Counted from the stretch's first letter, positions 11,101 to 20,294 are shown. The stretch: 64,000 nucleotides of DNA from Dyella silvatica (GCF_026283955.1 NZ_JAPDPE010000012.1:1-64000), one strand, 5' to 3'. Notes: generated from the letters alone by a model not told the origin. A program made the numbers and translations.

Positions 11101-14100
11101 CTCGTACTTATAGACGCCCGAATTTTGTTTGGTCAGCACCGAGATATAGCGACGTTCGATCAACTGGGCTTTCAAGTCCTTCAGTTCGATCGACTTGGCC
11201 TGATGATCGATCGCCACCAGGTGCACGCTGCGGCTGGCGCCGCGACTGACGTAGTCGAGCGCATCGGCGGCCTTGTAGCCGACCAGCCAGTCATTGCTTG
11301 AGATCAAGGTCTGCGCGGCGGCAGCCACACTGCGGCCGCCTTCGGCCTCGTAGGCCTTGCTGAGGAAGTACAGCTGATAGGTGGCATCCGCGTACTTTTT
11401 CAGGTCGAGCGCAAACTCGGCGTGACCTTTTTCATCGGTCTTGCCGTCTTGCAAGGCTTCTTCGTAACCCTCTTTGGCGCGGCGAACATCGTAGAAGTGA
11501 TACGACGGCCAGCTGCGGAACTCCGGCCACGCGGGACGCAAGGTCAGCGAGGCTTCGACACGGCGATCCGCCGCCGGTGTGCCGAACAGGTTCTGCACAT
11601 CGACGATGCCCTTGAGCTGATCGGGCTTGACCCAGCCTTCGGCGACTTGCTCCGAGAGCTTGGCATCGACCTTCCTGCGATCGGGCAAGAACTCCTTCAC
11701 CTGCACCGTCGTGCTGCCAATCTGTGCACCGGACTTGCCGTCTTTGACGATATGCAAGTTCACCGTCCAGGTGCCGGTAGGCGCGGTTTCCGCCGGGGCG
11801 TAGGACAACTCACCGAAGCCGGACGGATCCATCGACAGCGGCACTTGCTTCACCATCACACCGCGCGGGTCGATGATTTCCGCCTGCAATGGAATGCCGG
11901 CGACGCTGTGGGTCCAACTGGCCGCGCGCACGATAAGACCGATATTAAAGGTATCGCCCGGGCGATAAATGCCCCGGTCAGAGAACAGATAGCTGGAAAG
12001 CTGGCCTTGGCTCGAGGCGTTGCGCTCTCCGCCGATATCGAAACGCGAATAGTCCAGCTGGCGGTCATAGCCATTGATCGGCAGGAAGGACAAATCGTCA
12101 GCCTTCTTCACCACATACAGCGTCGGGCGTTTGTCGCGCTCAAGACCCTTGAAGGTGGGGAAGTGCACCATGCCATCGGCGCTTGTCGTTTCGCTATAAA
12201 GCGTTTGCCCATTCAAGGCGAGCACGGACACACTGGCGCCGGCCACCGGCTGGCCATTGCGGATCGACTGCACAAACACATCTTGGCTGCCATCCAGTGC
12301 GCGCTTGACCAACATGCCGAGATCGGTGATGACGACCAGACGGGTATCGCCGGCGACTTGTGAATCACTATCGGTGTTATCGGCGTTGTTGCCGCTGTCA
12401 TCGCCCTCGGCCATATCGCCTTCGCCTTCAGCCGTCTGTGCCTGATCGGCGGCATTGGTCGGCGCAGCGCCTTCCTGTTCGTCGGCCTCGGCCTTGGCGG
12501 CGGCTTTGGCGCGCTTGGCCTCGGCAGCCGGGTTGTAGCTCGACAGGTGCAGCAAGAACACGCCGCGCTTGCCTTCTTTCAGGTACTGACCGAGATCGAC
12601 ACCCTCGTAATGAGCCTTGCCCGGATCGCCCTTGGGGAAACCACGGGTTTGCTCGAAACGGTCGGTAATGTGATCTTCGCTGAAGCCGTAGCTCAACTCC
12701 GGGCGAGCGTAGTTGCCATTGTTCAAGCTCACCAGATGCTGCAACTGATCGGGCAAGACGCGGCCGATCTCGACCTTCATGCCGGGCAAGTTGCGCGATA
12801 CCACCGAGACACGTTTGCTGCCGCTCATCGACAACAGCGAACCGTCTGCCATAAAGCGCAGCAGCTTCGGATAATCGGGCACGGTAACCAAGGTGGCGCG
12901 CGGCTCACCCAAAATATAACCACCGAACGATTTCAGCCCTTTCTCGACCCGCACATAGAGTTGCTGACCAGGCTCGGCGTGGTATTTGAAGCTTTGCAGC
13001 GCCGCGTAATCACCTTCGGTCGGCACCAGCTCCAGCTTCAGTGGCTGAGACTTGCGCAACACCTCCTCGCTGACCTTAGAGGCCGGCCAGCTATACGGCG
13101 CCTCGTCATCGTCTTGCTTCACTTCGGGGTTGCGCTTGGGCAGCACCCAGGCCTTGGTCAGCCCAGCCAGCTCGCTGTCGTGCACCGCACCGCTGACATT
13201 GACTACCAGCACCTGCTCGGGCTCGTACTTGTCGTTATCGACCAGGGTCGGGTCAATGCTTTGGATGGCCAAACTGTATAGGCCGGGCACCGCTATGCTG
13301 GCCTCGATCGGCTTGTCGGTGGCGTCGCCCCCACGCGAGCTGCGTACGCCTTTGCCAATGCTGTATCGCACTGAGCCGTCATCGCGCGGCAAGGCGAGAG
13401 GCTGCGAGTGAATCCATGCATTCAATTTGTACTGATCGTAGGTAACCGTGAACTTCAGCGAGCTGTCTTTGGCTCCGCGCTGGGATAGCGACAGCTCGAT
13501 CTGCTTTTCAAACTGCGCCGGATCCACCGGGTAGTTGAATGCCACCGGCAGAATGGTTTTCTTCGCGGTAGCGTCTTGCGGATCTTGATAGAACTCGCCG
13601 CTGCCGGGCTTCGCCGTAAAGGCGACCGTATCGAAGGTGAATTGATCCTCAGCCATCAACACGTGGCCGGCAAAGGCCTTGGCGACGTCGAAACGAACCT
13701 CGTAGTGCTTGCCGACGGGCCAGTCTTCCGCGGGTACGAAGCGCAAAGTGCGGTCATCCAGCCAGCTCCACTGCCCTTTGACGGCCGGCTGTACGGCAAT
13801 ACCCGTGGTCACCGGCTTGCCGACCAGTTCAATCGGCGCCGCCGATTGCGAAAACTTGACCTGCAAGGGATGGATGGTGATGGGCTGCACGGTGTAATCC
13901 GTCAGCTCGGGGCGCTGCACCTGGAAGGTAATGCGCTGCGGCTCGACCGGCTTGGGGCGGTTCTTGTACCACTGCCAACCAAACCAGCCACCGGCCGCCA
14001 GCGCCAAGACGGCCACCAAAACCCCCGCGGCGTGTAGCGGGCGTCGACGAACCAGGGCTCCAGTCGCCGGCATCCACTGGGGCGCCGACCAGGAAACATG

Positions 14101-14193
14101 ACCGATCAACGGCCGGAGGATTAGCGCGACCAGGTAAAGAAGGCCGTGTACCAGCCGTACCGGCAACATGAGCAGAAACCGCAACAGATCCAT
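8149..14193 (-). CDS. Bacterial alpha-2-macroglobulin (YfhM-like), membrane anchored
   Basis: A 2014-residue periplasmic protease-trap protein. MG-type domains fill most of the chain; the bait and MG7 region lies near the middle and the thioester motif CTEQ is in HYCTEQVLSRAMP, about residue 1510, followed by the alpha/alpha thioester domain and a C-terminal receptor-like domain. The N-terminus has two hydrophobic segments (about 1-30 and 55-70) and no lipobox cysteine, unlike the E. coli lipoprotein. An Ala/Glu/Asp-rich low-complexity stretch near residue 570 is a likely insertion loop. The gene precedes pbpC: trap and cell-wall repair enzyme are thought to act together when the envelope is breached. 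Confidence 0.93.
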   Translation of the reverse strand: MDLLRFLLMLPVRLVHGLLYLVALILRPLIGHVSWSAPQWMPATGALVRRRPLHAAGVLVAVLALAAGGWFGWQWYKNRPKPVEPQRITFQVQRPELTDYTVQPITIHPLQVKFSQSAAPIELVGKPVTTGIAVQPAVKGQWSWLDDRTLRFVPAEDWPVGKHYEVRFDVAKAFAGHVLMAEDQFTFDTVAFTAKPGSGEFYQDPQDATAKKTILPVAFNYPVDPAQFEKQIELSLSQRGAKDSSLKFTVTYDQYKLNAWIHSQPLALPRDDGSVRYSIGKGVRSSRGGDATDKPIEASIAVPGLYSLAIQSIDPTLVDNDKYEPEQVLVVNVSGAVHDSELAGLTKAWVLPKRNPEVKQDDDEAPYSWPASKVSEEVLRKSQPLKLELVPTEGDYAALQSFKYHAEPGQQLYVRVEKGLKSFGGYILGEPRATLVTVPDYPKLLRFMADGSLLSMSGSKRVSVVSRNLPGMKVEIGRVLPDQLQHLVSLNNGNYARPELSYGFSEDHITDRFEQTRGFPKGDPGKAHYEGVDLGQYLKEGKRGVFLLHLSSYNPAAEAKRAKAAAKAEADEQEGAAPTNAADQAQTAEGEGDMAEGDDSGNNADNTDSDSQVAGDTRLVVITDLGMLVKRALDGSQDVFVQSIRNGQPVAGASVSVLALNGQTLYSETTSADGMVHFPTFKGLERDKRPTLYVVKKADDLSFLPINGYDRQLDYSRFDIGGERNASSQGQLSSYLFSDRGIYRPGDTFNIGLIVRAASWTHSVAGIPLQAEIIDPRGVMVKQVPLSMDPSGFGELSYAPAETAPTGTWTVNLHIVKDGKSGAQIGSTTVQVKEFLPDRRKVDAKLSEQVAEGWVKPDQLKGIVDVQNLFGTPAADRRVEASLTLRPAWPEFRSWPSYHFYDVRRAKEGYEEALQDGKTDEKGHAEFALDLKKYADATYQLYFLSKAYEAEGGRSVAAAAQTLISSNDWLVGYKAADALDYVSRGASRSVHLVAIDHQAKSIELKDLKAQLIERRYISVLTKQNSGVYKYESKLKEVPISEQPLNIAAGGMDYSLPTDKPGNYAVVIRRMDRTEVNRVEYSVAGAANVSRSLDRNAELHLNLSKQDYKQGEAVEIAVHAPYAGSGLITIERDKVYAHAWFHADTTSSVQHITVPADFEGNGYINVQYIRDPSSDEIFMSPLSYGVVPFSVNLDARRNPITVASPALVKPGDTVTFKLSSPQPTKAVVFVVDEGILQVARYKLGDPVKFFFRKRMLEVNTSQILDLILPDFEKLMAMAAPGGDADGAIGRQLNPFKRKRDKPVAYWSGIVDVDGEKDLTYKVPDYFNGKLRVMAVSVAPDRIGTYEGATTVRGDFVLSPNVPTTLAPGDEVEVSVGVANNLTGLGGKQVPVAVSLKTGPQLQMVGNASQSLSLGEMREGVALFRLKATDVLGSANLTFTAGYGDKSAKQSVDLSVRPAATFRTTVSVGRVEANGKADLPDLRKMYDAYAKRDVSISSLPLVLAQGLTAYLADFQHYCTEQVLSRAMPALIFGQRPEFKRVLKSSFAAVSEVSSSPTEADALTSLFDVLHTRQNGQGGFGLWSATPDGDAFLSNYAMHFMLEARDRNMSVPRDMFDAGNTYLKQIAADEGADSLKSLRQRAYAVYLLTRQGNVTTNYLAAVQKRLQEGYAKEWKNDLAAAWLAASYQLLKQDKQASDLIAGPQKLLTRSDNGRDWQYDYYYDPLVRDATVLYLLAKHFPERVKALPPEALNNIVGPLQRGNFNTLSSSMTVLALDAYATQAPDNTALLGIGAVKIKDGSVVPVGKPEGMVQSATWDDQTARLRFTNGSNLPAWFVASQGGYDRDAPSKALREGVEITRDYTDTNGKKLDQVTIGEEIDVHVKIRATDGEVDDVAIVDLLPGGFEPVIEPAPVVTDHQDDGSEQHDEGGDSTVAASAWRSPIGLGTSTWKLRYADIREDRVVLYGMASPDVAEFVYRIKATNAGKFIVPPAFGESLYDRRVQARAPGGGSLTVVRKP

Positions 14194-14512
14194 GATGATT
14201 CCTGACTATCGTCCAATGAAGAGAGACGGCACCATGCCGGCCCTGGGTCTATCAATGATGGGCTATGAAACCTGAGACTTCGATTGGTACGCATTGACAC
14301 GCCCCGTTTGCACGGGACGCGGGATACATAGGCTCAATCGATTTCCCCATCCGCATACTGCCTGCTAAACATGGCAGAACGCGGCGCTGATTCTGACATG
14401 TTGCGAAGGCAACTTCAGTGGCGTTCGCTTATCGGCCTCGCGGGAAGCCCCACGGGCCGCGACAGCCGCCCTTGCCTTATGGACTGCGGCGGGCGGCGTC
14501 CAGCCAATGGCT
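14194..14512. other. Intergenic region without a supported gene
   Basis: 319 bases between the galU stop and the alpha-2-macroglobulin start. Short frames here are overlapping shadows without a ribosome binding site or family resemblance. It presumably holds the promoter of the leftward alpha-2-macroglobulin gene and the end of the polysaccharide transcript, but I could not find a convincing promoter pair or an intrinsic terminator. Confidence 0.5.
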
Positions 14513-15385
14513 TTACAGGTTGGCGAGGAACTCGCGCACGGTCGGCGCCAGCTTGGGATCCTGCATCGCCATATGCATGGTGGCGCGGACCAGCCCAGCC
14601 TTGTTGCCGCAGTCGAAGCGCGTGCCTTCAAAGCGGTAGGCCAGCACCTTGCCCTGCTCTTTCAATAGGGCATCAATGGCGTCGGTGAGCTGAATTTCAC
14701 CACCGGCGCCGGGTGTGGTCTGCTCCAACAGCTCGAAGATGCGTCCCGGCAGCACGTAGCGCCCGACCACGGCGAGGTTGGAGGGTGCATCTGCGGGCTT
14801 GGGCTTTTCCACCATGTGGCGGATTTGCGCACTACGTGCGTCGATCGGAGTGGCGTCGACGATGCCGTATTTATCGGTCTCGTTATGCGGTACTTCCTCT
14901 ACCGCGATGACTCCGGCCTGCTGAGCCTGGGCCAGCTCGGCCATCTGCCGCAGTGCGCCCTTGCCCTGGGCCCAGATCAAATCGTCCGGCAAAACCACGC
15001 CAAACGGCTCGTCGCCAACCACCGGCTTGGCGCAGAGCACGGCATGGCCCAGGCCAAGCGCCTCGGGCTGGGTGACGAAAATGGCGCGAACATGCCGCGG
15101 CAAGGTGCCCTGCACCAGCGCGAGTAATTCATCCTTGCCCTTTTCTTGCAGCTTGGACTCGAGCTCGTAGGCTTTATCGAAATAGTCGGCGATGGCGTGC
15201 TTATAGCGGTTGGTGACGAAGATCAATGTATCGGCACCGGCATCTACCGCTTCGTCGACCGCGTATTGAATCAGCGGGCGATCCAGTACGGGAAGCATTT
15301 CCTTGGCAACCACCTTGGTGGCCGGCAAAAAACGGGTACCGAGACCGGCAACAGGGAAAACCACCTTGCGCAAGGGCTTGCTCAC
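14513..15385 (-). CDS. galU: GalU: UTP-glucose-1-phosphate uridylyltransferase
   Basis: Makes UDP-glucose for LPS, exopolysaccharide and glycogen-type pathways. The 290-residue sequence opens with the nucleotidyltransferase signature VVFPVAGLGTRFLPATK and carries KEMLPVLDRPLIQYAVDEA, GLGHAVLCAKPVVGDEPFGV and the VEKP segment, all standard for GalU. The start codon is GTG at 15385, directly after the TGA of the upstream dehydratase gene; a GGAGAG in the end of that gene can serve as ribosome binding site. It ends a polysaccharide sub-operon. Confidence 0.94.
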   Translation of the reverse strand: MSKPLRKVVFPVAGLGTRFLPATKVVAKEMLPVLDRPLIQYAVDEAVDAGADTLIFVTNRYKHAIADYFDKAYELESKLQEKGKDELLALVQGTLPRHVRAIFVTQPEALGLGHAVLCAKPVVGDEPFGVVLPDDLIWAQGKGALRQMAELAQAQQAGVIAVEEVPHNETDKYGIVDATPIDARSAQIRHMVEKPKPADAPSNLAVVGRYVLPGRIFELLEQTTPGAGGEIQLTDAIDALLKEQGKVLAYRFEGTRFDCGNKAGLVRATMHMAMQDPKLAPTVREFLANL

Positions 15386-17281
15386 TCACTTCTCTCCAGA
15401 TTCACTGCGACGAATGGATACCACATTGCCCGGCTGCGCCGAGTCGCTCCAACGGAACGACGGCAACAAGCTGGATACGCAAGAGCGCAACCCCTCCTCG
15501 TCGAAAACAAGTGTCGCTTCACTTGCCTTCGCCAATTGGGCTTGCAGCAACTCCCACGGCACCTGCCGGTGCTGGGCCAGGAAAATCTTGGCATGCGTGG
15601 TTGCGCTGTAGTTCTCCAGCGGATGAAACAACTCTTCGAACAGCTTCTCGCCCGAACGCAAACCGGTGTAGATGATGGGAATTTCGCTGCCTGGCTTTTT
15701 GCCGGCCAGACGAATCATCTGTTCGGCCAAGTCGCGAATCTTTACCGGATCGCCCATATCGAGCGCGAAAATTTCTCCGCCGTTGCCAAGGCTGGCAGCC
15801 TGCAAGATCAACTGGCAGGCTTCGGGGATGGTCATGAAATAGCGCGACATCTCCGGATGCGTAATGGTTACCGGACCGCCGCTTTGAATCTGCCGACGGA
15901 ATAGCGGCACCACCGACCCGGCTGAATCGAGCACATTGCCGAAGCGCACGGTAATGAAGTGGGTATTCGAATGCGCATTCAAATTCTGGCACCAGATTTC
16001 AGCGACGCGCTTGCAGGCGCCCATCACACTGGTCGGGTTGACGGCCTTGTCGGTGGAGATCAAGACGAAGCACTCGACTTGATTCAGATCAGACAGATCA
16101 GCCACGTTGCGCGTAGCCAGCACGTTATTACGGAAGGCCTGACGCAATTGCCCTTGCAGCATCGGCACATGCTTATAAGCGGCGGCGTGAAAAACCACTT
16201 GCGGCTTCATCTCGCCAAACAATTTGCGCATGGCGGCATGATCGCCGCAATCGGCCAGAATGCTTTCAAAAATCAGCTCAGGATATTCGGCACGCAGTTC
16301 CTGGGTGATCTGATAAAGATTGAACTCGCTGTGATCGACCACGGCCAAGGAATGTGCGCCCAGCCTGGCGATCTGGCGGCAAAGTTCGGAACCGATCGAG
16401 CCACCGCCACCGGTCACCAACACCCGGCGGCCGGTCAGGGTTTCACGAATAGCCGTCCAGTCCAGTTCAACCGGATCACGACCGAGCAAGTCTTCAATCG
16501 CGACCTCTTTGATCTCGTTGAACTGGGCGCGGCCGGCAATGACATCTTCCAGCTTGGGTACCGTGCGGTAGGGCAGCCCGGTCAAATCGCATAATTCTAC
16601 GATGCGGCGCATCTCTGCGGTCGAGGCGCTGGGCATGGCGATTAACAGCATTTGCACGGCGGCTTCACGGGTCAACTCGGGCAGTTGCTCGATCCGGCCG
16701 AGGACCAGCCTACCATTGATGCTGGCCCCGCGCAGGCTTTCCCGGTCATCCACAAAACCGACCACGCTATAGCGCTTGTCGCGCTGCAAATCGCGGGTCA
16801 AGGCCTCGCCGGCACGATCGGCGCCGACGATCAATACCCGTTGCGCACCGTCTGCAGTAAACAGGTCGAGACGGCTATCCTTCCAAAACCGGTAAGCAAG
16901 GCGCGGCGCGCCCAGCAATACCGCCAGCACCACCGGATAGATGAGCAAGACCGATCGCGGCACCTCTTCGAGGCGGTTGTATAAGAACAACACCAGGCCG
17001 ATGGCCAACGCACCGATCACCGTCGCACGCAGGATGTTCCATAGATCCGGCAGGCTGGCGAAGCGCCAAACCCCTCGATACAGGCCAGTCCAGCTCAGCA
17101 CCGCGGCCTGTACCAGCAGCACCAGGGGGAATTCCAGCGAGTGAAAACTGTAGGAGTGATCGCTCATCAGCGCATAGCGCAGCGTCTTGGCAATCCACCA
17201 AGCCAACGCCGCCATGAACAGGTCGTGGGTCACGACCGCTGTCCGCGGATGAATCAAGCCGATCAGTTTACGTAGTGACAT
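15386..17281 (-). CDS. WbpM/CapD-type membrane nucleotide-sugar 4,6-dehydratase
   Basis: A 631-residue inner-membrane enzyme. Four N-terminal transmembrane helices (about 15-120) are followed by a CoA-binding-like Rossmann domain and then the catalytic short-chain dehydrogenase domain with NAD motif TGGGGSIGSELCRQI and the YKHVPML segment. In STDKAVNPTSVMGACKR the usual Tyr-X3-Lys is Met-X3-Lys, the Ser-Met-Lys triad known for WbpM/FlaA1 enzymes. It probably converts UDP-GlcNAc to a 4-keto-6-deoxy sugar for O-antigen or exopolysaccharide. ATG 17281 overlaps the end of the glycosyltransferase gene by 14 bases; the longer frame upstream is not supported. Confidence 0.9.
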   Translation of the reverse strand: MSLRKLIGLIHPRTAVVTHDLFMAALAWWIAKTLRYALMSDHSYSFHSLEFPLVLLVQAAVLSWTGLYRGVWRFASLPDLWNILRATVIGALAIGLVLFLYNRLEEVPRSVLLIYPVVLAVLLGAPRLAYRFWKDSRLDLFTADGAQRVLIVGADRAGEALTRDLQRDKRYSVVGFVDDRESLRGASINGRLVLGRIEQLPELTREAAVQMLLIAMPSASTAEMRRIVELCDLTGLPYRTVPKLEDVIAGRAQFNEIKEVAIEDLLGRDPVELDWTAIRETLTGRRVLVTGGGGSIGSELCRQIARLGAHSLAVVDHSEFNLYQITQELRAEYPELIFESILADCGDHAAMRKLFGEMKPQVVFHAAAYKHVPMLQGQLRQAFRNNVLATRNVADLSDLNQVECFVLISTDKAVNPTSVMGACKRVAEIWCQNLNAHSNTHFITVRFGNVLDSAGSVVPLFRRQIQSGGPVTITHPEMSRYFMTIPEACQLILQAASLGNGGEIFALDMGDPVKIRDLAEQMIRLAGKKPGSEIPIIYTGLRSGEKLFEELFHPLENYSATTHAKIFLAQHRQVPWELLQAQLAKASEATLVFDEEGLRSCVSSLLPSFRWSDSAQPGNVVSIRRSESGEK

Positions 17282-18299
17282 GATGAGCCTTGTGCGAAAC
17301 GCGCCGCAGACAGTGGCGCTTGGCGAGCGTCCATGCTGCACACGCAGCCAGGTACACAACGGCACAAATCAGAAACGCCAGACGAGGAAAAACCCACGCC
17401 AGCATTGCCAAGGGTGCAGCAACCAAAACATTCCAAGCCAAATAGCACCCACCCCCCGATGAATGCGTAAAACCACTACGAACCAGCCATTGATACAGGT
17501 GTTCGCGGTGCGCAGTGTACCAGCGCCGACCGCGCCACATCCTGTTCAATAGCGTAAGCGCAGCGTCCACCATGAAAGCTGAACTAAGGATCAGCGCCGG
17601 CCACAGCAGGTCGGTTTCGACCCGCCACAGCATGGCCGTCAGCATAAAAATCAGCAGGCCCACCGTGCCGCTGCCCACATCCCCCATGAAAATGCGAGCG
17701 CGCGGTCGGTTGTACCACCAAAAACCCAGGCTAGCCGTTGCCAGACAGGCTGCCGAGGTTGCCAACGCAGGCTGCCCGGCAGCGACACCCAGCAAGGCCA
17801 GACCCAAGCCCACAAAGATGACTTGCTGCGCCAGCAAGCCGTCGATACCGTCCATGAAATTATGCAGGTTGACGCTCCATACACCGGCAAGCAGCAACAG
17901 CGGAAGCCATAGCCACGACAAGGCTCCGACCATCATGGCCGCAGAAAACAGCAGTACCGCAAGCAATTGCACGCCCAGTCGCGGCAACACCGGTAGCGCG
18001 TGATGGTCGTCCCACCAGCCCACGGCTGCCACCAACAGGGTAGCGATGGCCGATCCAGTGACTAGAACGGACGGCCAAACACCCGGCATAGTCGCCATGG
18101 CCGACGTCATGGTGAGCACTACCGCAACGACCAAGCCTGCCCCACCGCCGCGTGGCGTGGGTATGGAATGCGAGCGGCGCTGCCCCGGCTGATCGAGCAT
18201 ACCGCGACGATGCGCATAGGCAATCGCCGCGCGCACTAAAAGCATAGACAGCAGCAAAGACGCCAGCATCCATGCGATGGCCTGTACGAGCTGGGACAT
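17268..18299 (-). CDS. WecA/WbpL-family undecaprenyl-phosphate sugar-1-phosphate transferase
   Basis: A 343-residue polytopic membrane enzyme that starts assembly of a surface polysaccharide on undecaprenyl phosphate. Diagnostic motifs are RRSHSIPTPRGGG near residue 42, the paired acid motif GWWDDHHALPVLPRL, HNFMDGIDGL (catalytic Asp), and FMGDVGSG. About ten hydrophobic segments are visible. With the downstream WbpM-like dehydratase it resembles the wbpL-wbpM pair that begins O-antigen synthesis in pseudomonads. The donor (GlcNAc, FucNAc or QuiNAc) cannot be decided. Confidence 0.9.
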   Translation of the reverse strand: MSQLVQAIAWMLASLLLSMLLVRAAIAYAHRRGMLDQPGQRRSHSIPTPRGGGAGLVVAVVLTMTSAMATMPGVWPSVLVTGSAIATLLVAAVGWWDDHHALPVLPRLGVQLLAVLLFSAAMMVGALSWLWLPLLLLAGVWSVNLHNFMDGIDGLLAQQVIFVGLGLALLGVAAGQPALATSAACLATASLGFWWYNRPRARIFMGDVGSGTVGLLIFMLTAMLWRVETDLLWPALILSSAFMVDAALTLLNRMWRGRRWYTAHREHLYQWLVRSGFTHSSGGGCYLAWNVLVAAPLAMLAWVFPRLAFLICAVVYLAACAAWTLAKRHCLRRVSHKAHHVTT

Positions 18300-18306
18300 G
18301 CTTATC

Positions 18307-19479
18307 TCACTCGTTAGCTACGCCATGGATCGGACGAATCGTGCTCCAACCTTTGCAGCTTGGACACTGCCAATGATGCGCCTTGGCACCAAAGCCGCAG
18401 CGGCTGCAACGGTACATAGCCTGCCCCTCCAGCAGCTTTTTGGTGAGGTCGCGCAAGATCAGGAAATTCTCGCGCGCCTCACCTTCGATCTTGTCCATGG
18501 TGGCATCGATCAAAGCCATCAGGCCACGCACCGAAGGGCGCTGCCTGAGCTGCGAGGTAAGAAAGTCAATCGCCACACGTTCGCCATCACGTTGTTGATA
18601 CAAATGAGTCAACGCCAATACCGGCGAAACACCATGATAACGAGCGAGTATGTCACGCAAGAAACGCTCGGCCCGCTCCATTTGCTGTGAGCGCGCATAG
18701 CTATTTAAAAGCGGCGGCAAAATTTCTGGCACGAAAGCGATGTCAGCCTCGACCGCAGCCTCGTAGACATCGACTGCTTCGGCATGCTCGCCATCTTCAG
18801 CATGCAAGCGCCCGGTCAGCATGAATGCGCGTACGCAATCGGCCTGGCTGATAAAAGCCTGCCTCAGGTATTCCCGTGCATCCTGTCGCGCGCCGTGCTG
18901 CCGCGACTGATCGGCCAACTCGCAATAAAACTGCGCGACCATGCCCGACTCGTCCTCACCGACCATCGCCTCCAGCCGGCGCGCGTGATCGATCGCCTTA
19001 TGCCAATCGCGCTCGTGCTGATAAATAGCGATCAGATGCCGTAGCGCCGACGGGGCGTGGGCATCCATAGCCACCAGGTCGGAAAACAAGGTCTCGGCGC
19101 GATCGAGCAGACCGGCCCGCATATAGTCCTCACCCAGCTCGAGCAAGGCCACGGTCTTCATGGCGTCGGACAATCCCGGCCGCGATACCAAATGCTGGTG
19201 CAAGCGAATCGCCCGATCGACCTCACCGCGCCGACGAAAAAGATTGCCCAGCGCAAGATGTGTTTCCACGGTGTCGCGGTTGTATTCGGCCAGGCGCAGG
19301 AAGACCTCGATAGCCTTGTCCTGCTCCTCGTTCAACAGATAGTTGAGGCCGCGAAAATAGTCCGAGGAAAGCTCACTGACCTGCTCCCCCGAGCGGCGCA
19401 CTCCGGCACGCCGCGCACTCCACCATCCACAGGCGAAGGCGGTGGGCACCAACAGAGCCAGCACATAGAGGGCGCTCAT
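18307..19479 (-). CDS. lapB: LapB (YciM): LPS assembly protein B
   Basis: A 390-residue protein with a single N-terminal transmembrane helix (about 2-20), an array of tetratricopeptide repeats facing the cytoplasm, and a C-terminal rubredoxin-type zinc domain with two CxxC pairs (YRCSRCGFGAK and WQCPSCKGW). In E. coli LapB acts with FtsH to control LpxC turnover and so LPS amount. The gene overlaps lapA by four bases (ATGA) and sits in the conserved rpsA-ihfB-lapA-lapB order, here directly followed by O-antigen-type genes. Confidence 0.94.
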   Translation of the reverse strand: MSALYVLALLVPTAFACGWWSARRAGVRRSGEQVSELSSDYFRGLNYLLNEEQDKAIEVFLRLAEYNRDTVETHLALGNLFRRRGEVDRAIRLHQHLVSRPGLSDAMKTVALLELGEDYMRAGLLDRAETLFSDLVAMDAHAPSALRHLIAIYQHERDWHKAIDHARRLEAMVGEDESGMVAQFYCELADQSRQHGARQDAREYLRQAFISQADCVRAFMLTGRLHAEDGEHAEAVDVYEAAVEADIAFVPEILPPLLNSYARSQQMERAERFLRDILARYHGVSPVLALTHLYQQRDGERVAIDFLTSQLRQRPSVRGLMALIDATMDKIEGEARENFLILRDLTKKLLEGQAMYRCSRCGFGAKAHHWQCPSCKGWSTIRPIHGVANE

Positions 19480-19742
19480 GCGTTGGCCGGGGTCTTCTTG
19501 CTCTTGTCCAGCGTCCGCTGTTCATGGCGGCGCTGACGTCGATGCTGCGCGCTTACGCCGAGCCAGGCGGTAAGACCACCCAGCAGCCAGCCGACGACCA
19601 GCATCACCAACAAGGCAGCACCCTTGGGCAGTTCGACATGCGCAAAAGCGAGGTCATAGCTGACCAAATCGACATTGAGAGCCCCCAGCACAATGCCGGC
19701 GGCGATAAATAGCAGCAGAATCAGTATCACGATCAATCGCAT
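19476..19742 (-). CDS. lapA: LapA: LPS assembly protein A domain protein
   Basis: An 88-residue inner-membrane protein with two transmembrane helices (about 3-23 and 41-63) separated by the short LVSYDLAFAHVELPKG loop typical of the LapA (DUF1049) family, and a basic cytoplasmic tail ending in KKTPANA. It is co-encoded with LapB and overlaps its start by four bases, so the two are translationally coupled. The exact role is less clear than that of LapB. Confidence 0.9.
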   Translation of the reverse strand: MRLIVILILLLFIAAGIVLGALNVDLVSYDLAFAHVELPKGAALLVMLVVGWLLGGLTAWLGVSAQHRRQRRHEQRTLDKSKKTPANA

Positions 19743-19910
19743 CAGGCGACTTTAACCGATTGCCCATGATCGGCACAGGCATTCGTTCTCAACAGCGAAA
19801 ACTACGATTCAGCTGCGCATCGATACGGCATATTGGAACGGCGCAAACCCTGCTCACAAAAGCTTGATGGGCCACTCAGGACACCCTGCCGCCGCGTTTC
19901 GCCGCAAAGA

Positions 19911-19944
19911 AAAAGGCAGGCCAACGTCCGCTGGCCTGCCTTTG
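19911..19944 (-). terminator. Rho-independent terminator after ihfB
   Basis: On the minus strand a perfect 12-base stem, AAAGGCAGGCCA paired with TGGCCTGCCTTT, encloses an 8-base loop and runs into a TTTTTCTTT tract. It lies 24 bases past the ihfB stop and separates cmk-rpsA-ihfB from lapA-lapB, so the latter need their own promoter or readthrough. Confidence 0.88.
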
Positions 19945-19967
19945 AATAGATGAAGCACCCTAAGCCC

Positions 19968-20270
19968 TCAACCTGCGGAAGACTGCTCCAACAGCATATT
20001 GACGCGCTCGCGCAGTTCCTTGCCCGGCTTGAAGTGCGGGACATGCTTACCCGGTAGCGCGACCGCGTCGCCGGTCTTCGGGTTACGTCCCATCCGTGGC
20101 GGCCGGAAATGCAGCGCAAAGCTGCCAAAACCGCGCACTTCGATACGTTCGCCGTTGGCAAGCGCATGGCTCATCTGTTCGATCACGCTTTTCACCGCGA
20201 GCTCGACATCACCAAACGCAAGATGCGTCTGGCGCCGCGCCAGCGCCTCGATCAATTCGGATTTGGTCAT
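19968..20270 (-). CDS. ihfB: IhfB: integration host factor beta subunit
   Basis: A 100-residue HU/IHF-family DNA-bending protein. It starts [19 protein letters not shown], has the conserved [21 protein letters not shown] beta-arm segment broken here by the family pattern ([12 protein letters not shown]), and ends in the short IhfB-type tail after [15 protein letters not shown]. The beta subunit pairs with IhfA to bend DNA at promoters and recombination sites. ATG 20270 is chosen; the longer frame upstream is not conserved. Location after rpsA is the standard order in gammaproteobacteria. Confidence 0.95.
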   Translation of the reverse strand: MTKSELIEALARRQTHLAFGDVELAVKSVIEQMSHALANGERIEVRGFGSFALHFRPPRMGRNPKTGDAVALPGKHVPHFKPGKELRERVNMLLEQSSAG

Positions 20271-20294
20271 GGGTCCCCAATGTCCGTGACAAAG

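Noticed and set aside
14294-14330. TTGACA at 14294 as a promoter -35
   Set aside because: No -10-like hexamer lies at 16-18 bases; the nearest candidate is about 23 bases away, and the orientation does not serve any gene on that strand.
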